DNA of 64,000 bases from Bradyrhizobium sp. CB3481 (lineage in GTDB: Bacteria; Pseudomonadota; Alphaproteobacteria; Rhizobiales; Xanthobacteraceae): NCBI RefSeq assembly GCF_029714305.1, contig NZ_CP121647.1, positions 1,880,501 to 1,944,500 of the forward strand. The letters are read 5' to 3'. Position 1 is the first letter of the stretch, and the number at the start of each line of letters is the position of its first letter. Below are positions 1-8,346 of this stretch, in pieces. The position numbers and the translations under genes are program-made. The notes beneath the pieces were generated by a model. It searched no databases and was not told where the DNA came from. It was given only the letters and a program-made list of their open reading frames with translations.

Positions 1-1248
1 GAAATCGTTCTATGGTGCAGCGTCTTCATGGCACTCGCCATTTCAAGGACCGTCGCAACGGAAACAATCGAGGCGGCGCAACCCGTCCTTGCACCTCGCA
101 TGGACCTGCCGGGCTATCTCGTACCGACCGTCGATACGTCCATAGGCACCACCTTCGTCCGTGTGACTTCACCCGAAAGCCCCTTGGGGAACGGACTGGC
201 CTGCAGACGCTCCTACTGTACGCATCGCTATTCCAGCGCGCAGGCCTGGAATGCCGACCAGACCCTGCTCCTTATTGTCAACGGTTGTAACGGCTTGTGC
301 TTCCTCGACGGGAAAACATACGCTCCGCTTTTTCAGCGACGTCGCTCTGACGGTGAATGCGAGTGGCATCCGCAGGATCCTGAACTCATGATTTGCGTCG
401 GTGGGCAGCGGATTTCGCATTGGGCTCCGCGGAACAATAGAGAAAAGGTGGTCTTTGATTTGGATGGATATCGTGGAATCCGGTTTGGCCCTTCCAAGGG
501 CAATCCGTCATGGGATGGGAACCGTATCGCGGTGCGCGCCACAACCCGGCAGGGAGCCCTTGTCGCGTTTGCGGTCGACCTTTCGGCCCGCGAGAAATTT
601 CCAGATATCGATCTGGCAAAGCTTCCCGGGAAAAACAGCTATTGCGGCATCTCCCCGCTCGGCCGCTACATATTCTGCCAACAGGTTGGGGCCACGGATC
701 AGGGATTTGTCTTCGACATCGATGGCACTTTGGTTCAGAGCTGGACCGAGCATCATCGGCCCGGCCATGGCGATATGACAGTCGACGAGGACGGTAGTGA
801 AGTCTATGTCGGCATCAGCAAGTCAGATCCCGACAAGTACCAGGTGATCAAGCGGAGACTCAATGATGGACTGGTCACCGCGCTGGCTCCATATGGCGAG
901 GCTCAGCATGCTTCGACGCGCGCGATACGCCGCCCAGGCTGGGTTATCGTGAGCTATGCCGGTAATACGCCGGCGTCAGCTCAACGTCCGCGTCAGCCTC
1001 CATTTGCTCAGGAAGTAATCGCGCTGAAAATTGACGGGAGCGGAAAGTTTCGACGGATCGCACACACGGTGAACGCGCCGTACGACTACCGGAGCGAAAC
1101 ACATGGTTCTCCATCCCCCGACGCATCGCAGATCATCTGGTCGAGCAATTGGGGCCGGGCAGGGGGGCCGGTTTTCGATTTCGTCTCCCGCCTCAGCTGG
1201 GAGGACCGCGATGTTCGGCAAGGAGTGGCACAGGGAGATCGTCCATGA
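1..1248 (+). CDS. Secreted beta-propeller-like protein of the exopolysaccharide cluster (5' end outside window)
   Basis: The frame is open to the first base of the window, so the gene probably starts upstream. The residues before the first internal ATG (position 28) are hydrophobic and resemble the end of a signal peptide. The rest has short repeats with W, D and G spaced as in a WD40/TolB-like propeller (for example a SPLGRYIFC segment and a TVDEDGSEVYVG segment), but I cannot assign a named family. Its stop overlaps the start of the ExoF-like gene as ATGA at 1245-1248, so the two are translationally coupled. I infer a periplasmic or extracellular role in polysaccharide handling, such as binding or modification. 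The function is not known from sequence. Confidence 0.7.
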   Translation, partial: EIVLWCSVFMALAISRTVATETIEAAQPVLAPRMDLPGYLVPTVDTSIGTTFVRVTSPESPLGNGLACRRSYCTHRYSSAQAWNADQTLLLIVNGCNGLCFLDGKTYAPLFQRRRSDGECEWHPQDPELMICVGGQRISHWAPRNNREKVVFDLDGYRGIRFGPSKGNPSWDGNRIAVRATTRQGALVAFAVDLSAREKFPDIDLAKLPGKNSYCGISPLGRYIFCQQVGATDQGFVFDIDGTLVQSWTEHHRPGHGDMTVDEDGSEVYVGISKSDPDKYQVIKRRLNDGLVTALAPYGEAQHASTRAIRRPGWVIVSYAGNTPASAQRPRQPPFAQEVIALKIDGSGKFRRIAHTVNAPYDYRSETHGSPSPDASQIIWSSNWGRAGGPVFDFVSRLSWEDRDVRQGVAQGDRP

Positions 1249-2528
1249 AGAGAAGAAGGCGCGGCAATATCTTCAGCTTTGTCTCGGCGGTCTTTTTGGC
1301 GGGAACTGTTGTATCCATCAGCAGCGGCAGCTGCTTCGGAGCTCAATATAAACTCGCGCCAGGTGACACGGTCGAGGTATCGATCGGCGGTTTGCCCGAT
1401 CAGCGTAGTCGAGGGCAGATACAGATCGACGGCACCATTGCTCTTTCCGGCGTAGGTACGGTGGAGGTTGCAGGGTTGACTCCATCGGAGATGCAGAGCC
1501 GCATCGAAACACTGCTGCAGTCAAAGATACTGCGTCATCGCTCAGCTGACGGCCGCGATCAGACGTTCGTCATCAAGCCGGGCGACGTTACCGCGAGCGT
1601 TGTGGAATATCGACCGATCTACGTTTCCGGCGACGTGCTAACCCCCGGTCAGCAGGCATATCGGGCTTCGATGACGGTGCGGCAGGCGGTCGCGGTCGCG
1701 GGAGGCTTCAGCTTGTTGCGCTCGCGCGGTCACCTCGGCGCCGTCGATCCGGCGGATCTTGTTCGCGATTATGAATCGTTGGCCACGGAGTACGTCAAAG
1801 AGTACTTCCACATCGTCCGCATCAACGCAGAACTTGACGGCCGCGACACCTTCGATCAGTCCGTGCCAAACGATGTTTCTCTGCCCGCGGTGGTGGTTAC
1901 CTCTGTTGTGCGGGCGGAGGCGGAATCCTTGAAGACCTCGCAAAATGACTTCCGTACTGAAAAGCGCTTTCTACAGGATGCAGTAACACAAACCGATACC
2001 CAGATAGCAACCCTAAAGAAGCAGTATGAGAGCGAAGAAAAAGGCGTACAAGCCGATGAGGAGGAGCTTCAACGGGTGCAGAAGCTGCTCGGTTCGGGCC
2101 TCCTGACGAGTCCGCGCGTCACCGAAAATCGTCGCGCTCTTCTGATGTCGTCGACGCGTAGTCTGCAGACCAATGTCGAGATGATGAGACTTCAGCGTCA
2201 GCGCCACGATCTGGCGAGGCAGATCGAACGGGTTGCGAGCCAGCGAAGCATCAATCTACTCAAGGAGCAGAAGGACTCCAACGTTCGCCTGGCGGACCTT
2301 CGGGTCAAAATGCTGGCCCTGAGTCAGAAAATACAACCGATAGGTGGGACAGGCGCGTTGCCTGTCGGCACAGGAACTCTGTATCCGGAGGTGACCGTCG
2401 TACGAAAGCTTGGCCAGCGATGGGATAGGATTTCAGCGTCCGTCGATTTCGATGTAGAGCCAGGTGACGTAATCGAAGTCTCATTGCGTCCGTCCGCGAC
2501 CGCGGCCGCTGCCAAGCTGTCGAATTAA
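1245..2528 (+). CDS. Polysaccharide export outer-membrane auxiliary protein, ExoF-like
   Basis: Start chosen at ATG 1245, which overlaps the upstream stop (ATGA), follows a GGGAGA ribosome site and gives a clean signal peptide (KRRRRGN, then a hydrophobic run ending at GSCFGA). The open frame runs further upstream to 1149 but adds no sensible protein. The mature N-terminus carries the Poly_export signature (YKLAPGDTVEVSIGG), followed by an SLBB-like part (VYVSGDV-type strand, here IYVSGDVLTPGQQ). A long coiled coil follows (about residues 210-370), as in rhizobial ExoF. A final beta-rich piece ends in VEPGDVIEVSLRP. Known members of the family form or assist the outer-membrane channel for exopolysaccharide. 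The 427-residue length fits ExoF well. Confidence 0.87.
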   Translation: MKRRRRGNIFSFVSAVFLAGTVVSISSGSCFGAQYKLAPGDTVEVSIGGLPDQRSRGQIQIDGTIALSGVGTVEVAGLTPSEMQSRIETLLQSKILRHRSADGRDQTFVIKPGDVTASVVEYRPIYVSGDVLTPGQQAYRASMTVRQAVAVAGGFSLLRSRGHLGAVDPADLVRDYESLATEYVKEYFHIVRINAELDGRDTFDQSVPNDVSLPAVVVTSVVRAEAESLKTSQNDFRTEKRFLQDAVTQTDTQIATLKKQYESEEKGVQADEEELQRVQKLLGSGLLTSPRVTENRRALLMSSTRSLQTNVEMMRLQRQRHDLARQIERVASQRSINLLKEQKDSNVRLADLRVKMLALSQKIQPIGGTGALPVGTGTLYPEVTVVRKLGQRWDRISASVDFDVEPGDVIEVSLRPSATAAAAKLSN

Positions 2529-2560
2529 CAAGGAGGGAGTACCCACTTCGGATAGCCCCC

Positions 2561-2610
2561 TGTGCTGCCGAAGCCGAGGTCCGATTGTGCTGCCGAAGCC
2601 GAGGTCCGAT
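2561..2610. repeat. Perfect 25-bp tandem duplication
   Basis: Two identical head-to-tail 25-base units (2561-2585 and 2586-2610) lie 33 bases after the stop of the ExoF-like gene. There are only two copies with no spacer, so this is not a CRISPR array. It looks like a recent slippage duplication in the intergenic region. Confidence 0.9.
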
Positions 2611-2798
2611 CAAGTTGCGCTTTAAGCATGAGCGCACGCCAGGTGAGGCGTCAAATCACCAGACGCCTCCCGCGTTCAGCCACCTCGTTGCGTGGGCGCA
2701 GCGGGGTTACCTCCCATTGAACATTTACAGGGCCCAGCGAAATTGGAATGGTCCTTGGTCGTAAAATCTTGTTCGACGAGCGGACTAGGAAAGTAAAA

Positions 2799-3458
2799 AT
2801 GTTAAATCTCAGCCAGGGTGCAACGCTGCCTGGGATCGGTTTGCATCATAGGTCAACTGAATCGATCTTAGATATCCCGTATCGTGCTGCCTCCATCATT
2901 CCGGATAACGATGACAAGCGTAGCGACCTGTGTGCTCTGCTGGCGCGCAGTGGCTGTGGTCAGGTTTGGATCAGGGGCGGCCGCATTGTTGAAATTAGCG
3001 CAACCGGCCGCGCAATGTTGGAGCACGAATGCAGTCACGCTGCGGGACGGGAAACCATTTATGGGGCTGTGAAGCAGCTGATAAATCGCGCGGGCGCACA
3101 AATTCCCGACGGCTCCACATCATGGCTGGTTACTTCTTCCAAGAAGGGGATCACCGCGCTCATAAAACAGATGGCGAATGAGTGGGCCGACGGAATGAGC
3201 GCACTCATCCTGCTCGATCTCGACGCCCACCCGGAGCCGTCCCCCCGGACGCTGCAATGCGTGTTTGGACTCACAGCTGCGGAAACTCAGCTCGCGCTCG
3301 AATTGGCCCGTGGTCGTAATTTGCTTGATATCGCGCGCGCTCGACGGCTGAGCCGAACGACAATACGCTCACAGTTGGGCGCCTTATTCGTTAAGACGCA
3401 GACGCGGCGGCAGGCTGACTTGGTCGCGCTGCTAGGACGTGTTGCCATCTTGCCGTAG
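2799..3458 (+). CDS. LuxR-type helix-turn-helix transcriptional regulator
   Basis: The C-terminal 60 residues form a LuxR/GerE-type DNA-binding domain: FGLTAAETQLALELARG, then a helix pair around LLDIARARRLSRTTIRSQL, then VKTQTRRQADLVALL. The N-terminal 150 residues match no input domain that I recognise. There is no receiver-domain aspartate signature, so it is not an obvious response regulator. The frame is open from ATG 2748, but ATG 2799 has an AGGAAAG ribosome site 5 bases upstream and is preferred (219 aa). It lies inside the exopolysaccharide cluster, so a role in regulating that cluster is plausible but inferred. Confidence 0.8.
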   Translation: MLNLSQGATLPGIGLHHRSTESILDIPYRAASIIPDNDDKRSDLCALLARSGCGQVWIRGGRIVEISATGRAMLEHECSHAAGRETIYGAVKQLINRAGAQIPDGSTSWLVTSSKKGITALIKQMANEWADGMSALILLDLDAHPEPSPRTLQCVFGLTAAETQLALELARGRNLLDIARARRLSRTTIRSQLGALFVKTQTRRQADLVALLGRVAILP

Positions 3459-3723
3459 CGCCGGGCGGGTTACCTCGATCTGCTTGTTTAGCGACCTCAG
3501 AGGCTCTCTATCCAGAGCGCACACGGCAGCAACGGTAGGTCGGTTTCGAGATTGCTGAACCTTTGTTTTCGCCGACGTCGTCGATGGATCATTCGAACAC
3601 ATGAAGACAATTCCTGGTCGCCTCCTAAGCTCAGCCGGTCCGCACACTCTGCCGGAAAGCTGCCGCCGTTCCTACCATCTCCGGTTTTGGCGTAGTTGCA
3701 TCCGAAACTGAAAGGGAACCAGC

Positions 3724-4911
3724 ATGACGCTGCATTTGCTCTGCGTGGGGGGCGAGGATCACGCGCTGCGAATCCCGTTCCTCAGTGCTCTGCAAAGTCG
3801 CGGCCTGCGAGTGAGTGCCGCCGGCACCGGTGCAGTGTTTCCATTTTCGAAGAATGGCATTCCGTACTATCGTTACCAGTTTGATAGATTCCATGCCCGC
3901 TTTGCCGACCGGATCGCGGTGGGTCAGCTCTCCCAACTGGTGCATCGCGTTCGGCCGGATATCGTTCAGACATTCGACACGAAGCCGAATCTTCTTGCCC
4001 CTCTGGCGCTTCGGGGCGCCATTCCCGTGGTGCGCACCATCAATGGAATGGGGTGGGTATTTTCTTCGACAGATCTGAAAGCCCTGGCATTTCGGCCCGC
4101 CTACCTGGCGTTGCAGCGGTTGACCGCCTACTGGACCGCGGCGACGGTGTTCCAAAACAAGTCCGATAGCGACTTCTTCCGCCGTTATCATCTGCTAGGA
4201 AATGGTTCCTCCGTTGTCATCGGAAGCTCAGGAATAGATGTCAAGGCTTTCGAGACAGCACGGGCGGAGACAGGTAGCGGCTCGCAACTTCGCGCCGAAC
4301 TCGGGTTAGAAGACGCAGAAATCGTCCTTACCGTAAGCCGGCTAACCGTACAGAAGGGCATCCCGACCCTTCTGGATGCAGCGAGAATTGTCCACAAAGC
4401 GCGACCGAGTGTTCGCTTTGTGCTCGTCGGCCCTCGCGAGAGTGAGGGTCCGTTCGCCGTAGATCAGGCATTGATCGCGCGACATGCACCCTACGTGATC
4501 GCGCTCGGCGCAAGATCGGATGTTCCGGCCCTTCTCGGCATTGCCGATGTCTTTGCCTTTCCGACCGAGTACCGCGAAGGAATCCCGCGTGTCCTGCTGG
4601 AAGCCGGCTTGGCCGGCGTGCCGATCGTGGCCACGCGCATGCCCGGCTGCGATGATGTCGTGGCGGAGAGCTGGAACGGCCACCTGGTCCCACCGCGCGA
4701 CCCGCGTGCGCTCGCTGCGGCCATCCTCGATCTTCTCCGAGATCCCGCTCGTGCCAGAACTATGGGGCAACGCTCCGTTGAGATCGTGCGTCGCGAATTC
4801 GACTTAAACGTCGTGGCTGACCGTTACGCGGATCTTTACATGCGACTGCTCTCAGTCGGCAACCCTGGCGACGACCGAGCGGCGCGAAAGAACAGCAGTG
4901 AACTACAATGA
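3724..4911 (+). CDS. Glycosyltransferase family 4 (GT4)
   Basis: This is a 395-residue GT-B fold enzyme. The N-terminal acceptor domain starts LHLLCVGGEDHALR and contains DIVQTFDTKPNLLAPLA. The C-terminal donor domain has VLTVSRLTVQKGIPTLLDAA and the E-x7-E element EYREGIPRVLLEAG that holds the nucleotide sugar in GT4 retaining enzymes. No signal peptide is seen, so it is cytoplasmic or peripheral to the inner membrane. It most resembles transferases that add hexoses or HexNAc to lipid-linked repeat units (PglA/RfaG-like). Donor and acceptor cannot be told from sequence. The stop overlaps the next start (ATGA 4908-4911). Confidence 0.9.
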   Translation: MTLHLLCVGGEDHALRIPFLSALQSRGLRVSAAGTGAVFPFSKNGIPYYRYQFDRFHARFADRIAVGQLSQLVHRVRPDIVQTFDTKPNLLAPLALRGAIPVVRTINGMGWVFSSTDLKALAFRPAYLALQRLTAYWTAATVFQNKSDSDFFRRYHLLGNGSSVVIGSSGIDVKAFETARAETGSGSQLRAELGLEDAEIVLTVSRLTVQKGIPTLLDAARIVHKARPSVRFVLVGPRESEGPFAVDQALIARHAPYVIALGARSDVPALLGIADVFAFPTEYREGIPRVLLEAGLAGVPIVATRMPGCDDVVAESWNGHLVPPRDPRALAAAILDLLRDPARARTMGQRSVEIVRREFDLNVVADRYADLYMRLLSVGNPGDDRAARKNSSELQ

Positions 4912-6167
4912 CAGGTAGTGCGCTTCTTGCCCTTGGTCTCGTGCTCTCGACAGCGTCACAGCTGCGGGTTCCCGGTATCCCGCTTGGGCTTGGCGAGGTC
5001 TTTCTCGGCCTGTGGGCCGGCTTCGCATTGATGCGCGTTCTGACTGGCGACAGAGTCTCAAATCCCGGTGCCTTGCTCCGTTTAGGTGCATTCTGGATGT
5101 GCTTTGCGTTCAGCCTTAGCATTGGGACATGTCAGGCATTGCTGCTCCAGAAGCTGGACGCAGGCTCAATGCTGCATGACGTCTTTTCCTACTTTGTGGT
5201 TGCAGCTATCAGCTGTCTGATAGTCGCAACGATGAAGTCCGAGAGCGACCTGCGCCGATCGCAATGGTTGCTGATTGCATTCTGGAACGTCGCATTGATC
5301 ATACAAATTGCCCTTGGCTGGCGGTTAATCCGCCTGTCATCGGTCGATCCCTGGTTCTGGGAGCGGTTTCGCGGCTGGTCGGAGAACCCCAATCAGCTTG
5401 CGCTCTATTGCGCTCTTTTAGCGGCACTATCGCTTTACCTCGCCCTTTCATCCAAGGGAGTTGGCCGGATCGCGGCGTTACTCAGCTGCTTGTTATCCTT
5501 GGTCGTAGGCCGGCTCACCAAAAGCGATACATTCCTGGGCGCGATGGTGCTTTGCACGGCGGCGTTTCTCGCGTTGCGCTTGTGGAACTGGTTGAACTCC
5601 CCGGCGCACAGATACAGCCTGCGATCTGCAGCAGCGGTGCTGATGGTCGTCGCTTTCGTTCCACTGTCGCTCTCGTTGGTACCCTATGCATTAGCGACCT
5701 CCGATCGCCTTGGGAGCCTGGCGGCCGGCATGACCAAGGATCATGGCGGCGAGGGAACGATGCGTACCGCGTCGCTGCGGCTATTCCTTTGGCAAAATGC
5801 GTTGAAACTCGGGCTGGAGTCTGCATCGCTTGGACTTGGACCGGGACCGCACCTTTGGAGACCGAAGATAGCCGACGACGACGACCGGCCCATTACCCGT
5901 CCTTTCGAAGCTCACAACACGCCGCTCGACATATTTACGCAAGGTGGCCTGCTTGGCGTAATCGCTGTCTATGGGCTCTTCGCCGGAATTTTCATACTCC
6001 TGCTACGCGCAAAGCTTGACGCGCTGGCCGTGTTGATGGTCGCGCTCGTCTTTTTCAGTATGGCTCATTTTATCCCGCGCCATCCAATCGTTTGGTTCGC
6101 GGTTGCCGTCAGCCTGATGCTTGGCTTGGACCGTGCTCCGTCGCCGCGCGCACGGACTGGAAATTGA
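4908..6167 (+). CDS. Polysaccharide polymerase / O-antigen ligase-type membrane protein (Wzy-like)
   Basis: This 419-residue protein has about ten hydrophobic spans. A large periplasmic loop in the second half contains RLFLWQNALKLGLESASLGLGPGPHLW and HNTPLDIFTQGGLLGV. This is the Wzy_C/O-antigen ligase pattern, with an Arg-rich loop and a conserved H-N. Known members polymerise lipid-linked repeat units or ligate chains in the periplasm. Given the flippase, copolymerase and export protein nearby, Wzy-type polymerase of the exopolysaccharide is the likelier role. The ATGA overlap with the GT4 gene indicates coupling. Confidence 0.85.
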   Translation: MTGSALLALGLVLSTASQLRVPGIPLGLGEVFLGLWAGFALMRVLTGDRVSNPGALLRLGAFWMCFAFSLSIGTCQALLLQKLDAGSMLHDVFSYFVVAAISCLIVATMKSESDLRRSQWLLIAFWNVALIIQIALGWRLIRLSSVDPWFWERFRGWSENPNQLALYCALLAALSLYLALSSKGVGRIAALLSCLLSLVVGRLTKSDTFLGAMVLCTAAFLALRLWNWLNSPAHRYSLRSAAAVLMVVAFVPLSLSLVPYALATSDRLGSLAAGMTKDHGGEGTMRTASLRLFLWQNALKLGLESASLGLGPGPHLWRPKIADDDDRPITRPFEAHNTPLDIFTQGGLLGVIAVYGLFAGIFILLLRAKLDALAVLMVALVFFSMAHFIPRHPIVWFAVAVSLMLGLDRAPSPRARTGN

Positions 6168-6408
6168 ACCATGGGTGAAATCGCCACGATCGTTCACGCT
6201 CCGTTTTCGATCCGTCGAGTTGCCCACAAACAGGTCAATGACGGTTCGTCTGCGCCAGCACGAGGGAGATGTGATGCGGTTTCGAAACTTTCTAACGCAA
6301 CTGCTTTAGGCGGCCTGATGACGCAATCATGCCGAGAAACCACGGCTGGCAACGGGGTGTCCCGAAGGGCGAATATTCTGTAGCGAGCTCAGTACAGGGA
6401 AGCGCATC

Positions 6409-8346
6409 ATGGACGCGTTGACAAGCAAACGAACTCGATCCCTGACGGATGTTCCAGAAGATTGGCCAGGAGCCGAACCAACCGCGGCTCGACGGCCCTC
6501 GACCTCAGATGATGCCATCCAAACCGCGAAGCAGGTGCTGAACAGCATCAGAAAATACAAGCCGTTTGTTATCAAGATGATTGTCGCGGGGCTGATGCTC
6601 GCCGTGGCTGCCGGCATTCTGCTGTCGCCTTCCTACACGGCGACGACGCAGCTCTCGGTGAGCGTTCGAAACCCGAGTACACCCGACGCCGCCGGCTCCA
6701 GCGGGGAAGCGCCCAGTGCCGGGGTCGAGGATACTGCCATCGATACTCACATCACCGTCTTGCTGTCCGACCCGTATCTATTGCGACTTCTGCCTCCGTT
6801 GAGGGCGCTCGATGATGCACGGTACGACAACACGGGACCCCCGCCGTGGACAAAGCGCGTGAGAGCATTTTTCCGCCCCGCATGGGTAAAGATTCGGGAG
6901 TGGTTAAATATCACCGAGCATCCCGATGGGCAGGCGCTGGCTGCATTAAAGGGCCGTCTGCTGATCGTACGGGAGCGTCGATCCAAAATTATCAGCATTT
7001 CCTTTACGGACCCGGATCCAAAACGGGCGGCCGAAGTCGCCAATTTGATAGCCCAATCGTATGTCGATGAACTTGCCCGTCAAAGGCAGACCAATGAGGC
7101 GAACACCTTGAACGCAGTCGCGTTTGTTCAACGCGAGCTGTCCAAGATAAAGACGGAATTGGATGCCAGCCGTGCTGGTGGTGAGAGTTCGCCGTCCAAG
7201 ATCGCCGCCCTCGAGTGGCAAATGACGACGTTGGCGCAGCAGTTTGAAATATTGCTGCGACGCCGGCAGGAAGTGATTGCGAAGGGCTTGGCCATCGAAT
7301 CGGAGGTGACCGTGGTCGCAGCGGCCTCGCCGCCGGAGCTTCCCAGCTCGTTGAATCCCTTGTTTCTCATTCCCCCCGCAACCATTGTCTTCGCAATGTT
7401 TGGCTGCTTCATCGCAGTCGTCCGCGATCGGTTTGATCGGACTCTGCACGCTGAGGCAGAAGCCGTAGAGGCGCTGCGCGTTCCGTGCGCCGGACTGATA
7501 ACTCCGATCCCTCGCGGACTGAGCAGACAGCCTCTGCAGATTTTGAAGCAATCCGCGAGCGAATACATCAGATCAATTCGCTCAATGGCCGTGTCTCTAC
7601 TTGCTTCTGATCCGACAACCTCGCGGTCGCAACAAATTGTCCTTGTGACGTCCAGTGTTCGCGGAGAAGGCAAGACGGCCGTTTCGTGGAGTCTTGGCTT
7701 TTGCGCTGCCCAGCTCGGACGGCGCGTTCTACTCCTGGATTTGGGCCATGTGTTCCGCCGATCAGGTGACGATGCCTCGGATCTCTTCAGGGTGTTGACG
7801 CACGACCAGCCGCCTACGCATGCAATCCAGCGGATCCAGGAACTGGGCCTTGACTATTTGCCAGCGGGGTTCTCTGACGGAAATCGACTTTGGATGCTGG
7901 CAAGTCCGAAGGTTTCCTTGCTATTGGAGCAGTTGAGAGACGCCTATGATTTCGTGGTGATTGACGCTGCCGCGCTGCACGAAGCACCCGAAGTAGGACT
8001 TCTGGTGCGTTGGATCGACCATGTCTTAGTTGCTGTTCGTGCCGGACGTACCGATCGAGAGGCGGTGAGGACCACTCTGAACCTGCTCGCTCGAGCCGAG
8101 CATCCCAACATCGAGACCAAATTCTGGTCAGTCCTCGTGCGTCGACATCCATCGGAGCACGACTACATCGACGTGAAACAGCACCGTGGGGCAGCCTTGA
8201 TCATTCGCTGCCAGCACTTCAAGGCAGCCATCCAACGATGGACAAAGCGATGGATGAGGAGCGGACCCGCAGCCAACTTCGCCAAGTCTGCAAAATCTCA
8301 TCTCGCGCCCCAAGATCGGGTCAGCAAGCAATCGAGAAACGTATGA
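6409..8346 (+). CDS. Polysaccharide copolymerase (Wzz) fused to a BY-kinase-like ATPase, degenerate
   Basis: 645 residues. The Wzz-like part has one membrane span near residues 46-70 (FVIKMIVAGLMLAVAAGIL), a periplasmic coiled stretch with RSKIISISFTDPDPKRAAEVAN, and a second span near 320-345. The cytoplasmic part has Walker A at about residues 413-424 (SSVRGEGKTAVSW) and Walker B FVVIDAA. The second Walker motif (LLLDLG) lacks the usual D-x-D/R pattern, and no tyrosine cluster is visible at the C-terminus, so autophosphorylation may be lost or altered. By analogy with ExoP it would control chain length and export. Start follows a GGGAAG site. The stop overlaps the next start (ATGA 8343-8346). 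Confidence 0.87.
   Translation: MDALTSKRTRSLTDVPEDWPGAEPTAARRPSTSDDAIQTAKQVLNSIRKYKPFVIKMIVAGLMLAVAAGILLSPSYTATTQLSVSVRNPSTPDAAGSSGEAPSAGVEDTAIDTHITVLLSDPYLLRLLPPLRALDDARYDNTGPPPWTKRVRAFFRPAWVKIREWLNITEHPDGQALAALKGRLLIVRERRSKIISISFTDPDPKRAAEVANLIAQSYVDELARQRQTNEANTLNAVAFVQRELSKIKTELDASRAGGESSPSKIAALEWQMTTLAQQFEILLRRRQEVIAKGLAIESEVTVVAAASPPELPSSLNPLFLIPPATIVFAMFGCFIAVVRDRFDRTLHAEAEAVEALRVPCAGLITPIPRGLSRQPLQILKQSASEYIRSIRSMAVSLLASDPTTSRSQQIVLVTSSVRGEGKTAVSWSLGFCAAQLGRRVLLLDLGHVFRRSGDDASDLFRVLTHDQPPTHAIQRIQELGLDYLPAGFSDGNRLWMLASPKVSLLLEQLRDAYDFVVIDAAALHEAPEVGLLVRWIDHVLVAVRAGRTDREAVRTTLNLLARAEHPNIETKFWSVLVRRHPSEHDYIDVKQHRGAALIIRCQHFKAAIQRWTKRWMRSGPAANFAKSAKSHLAPQDRVSKQSRNV

Noticed and set aside
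2561..2610. CRISPR-like repeat
   Set aside because: Only two identical copies with no spacer, so it is a tandem duplication.
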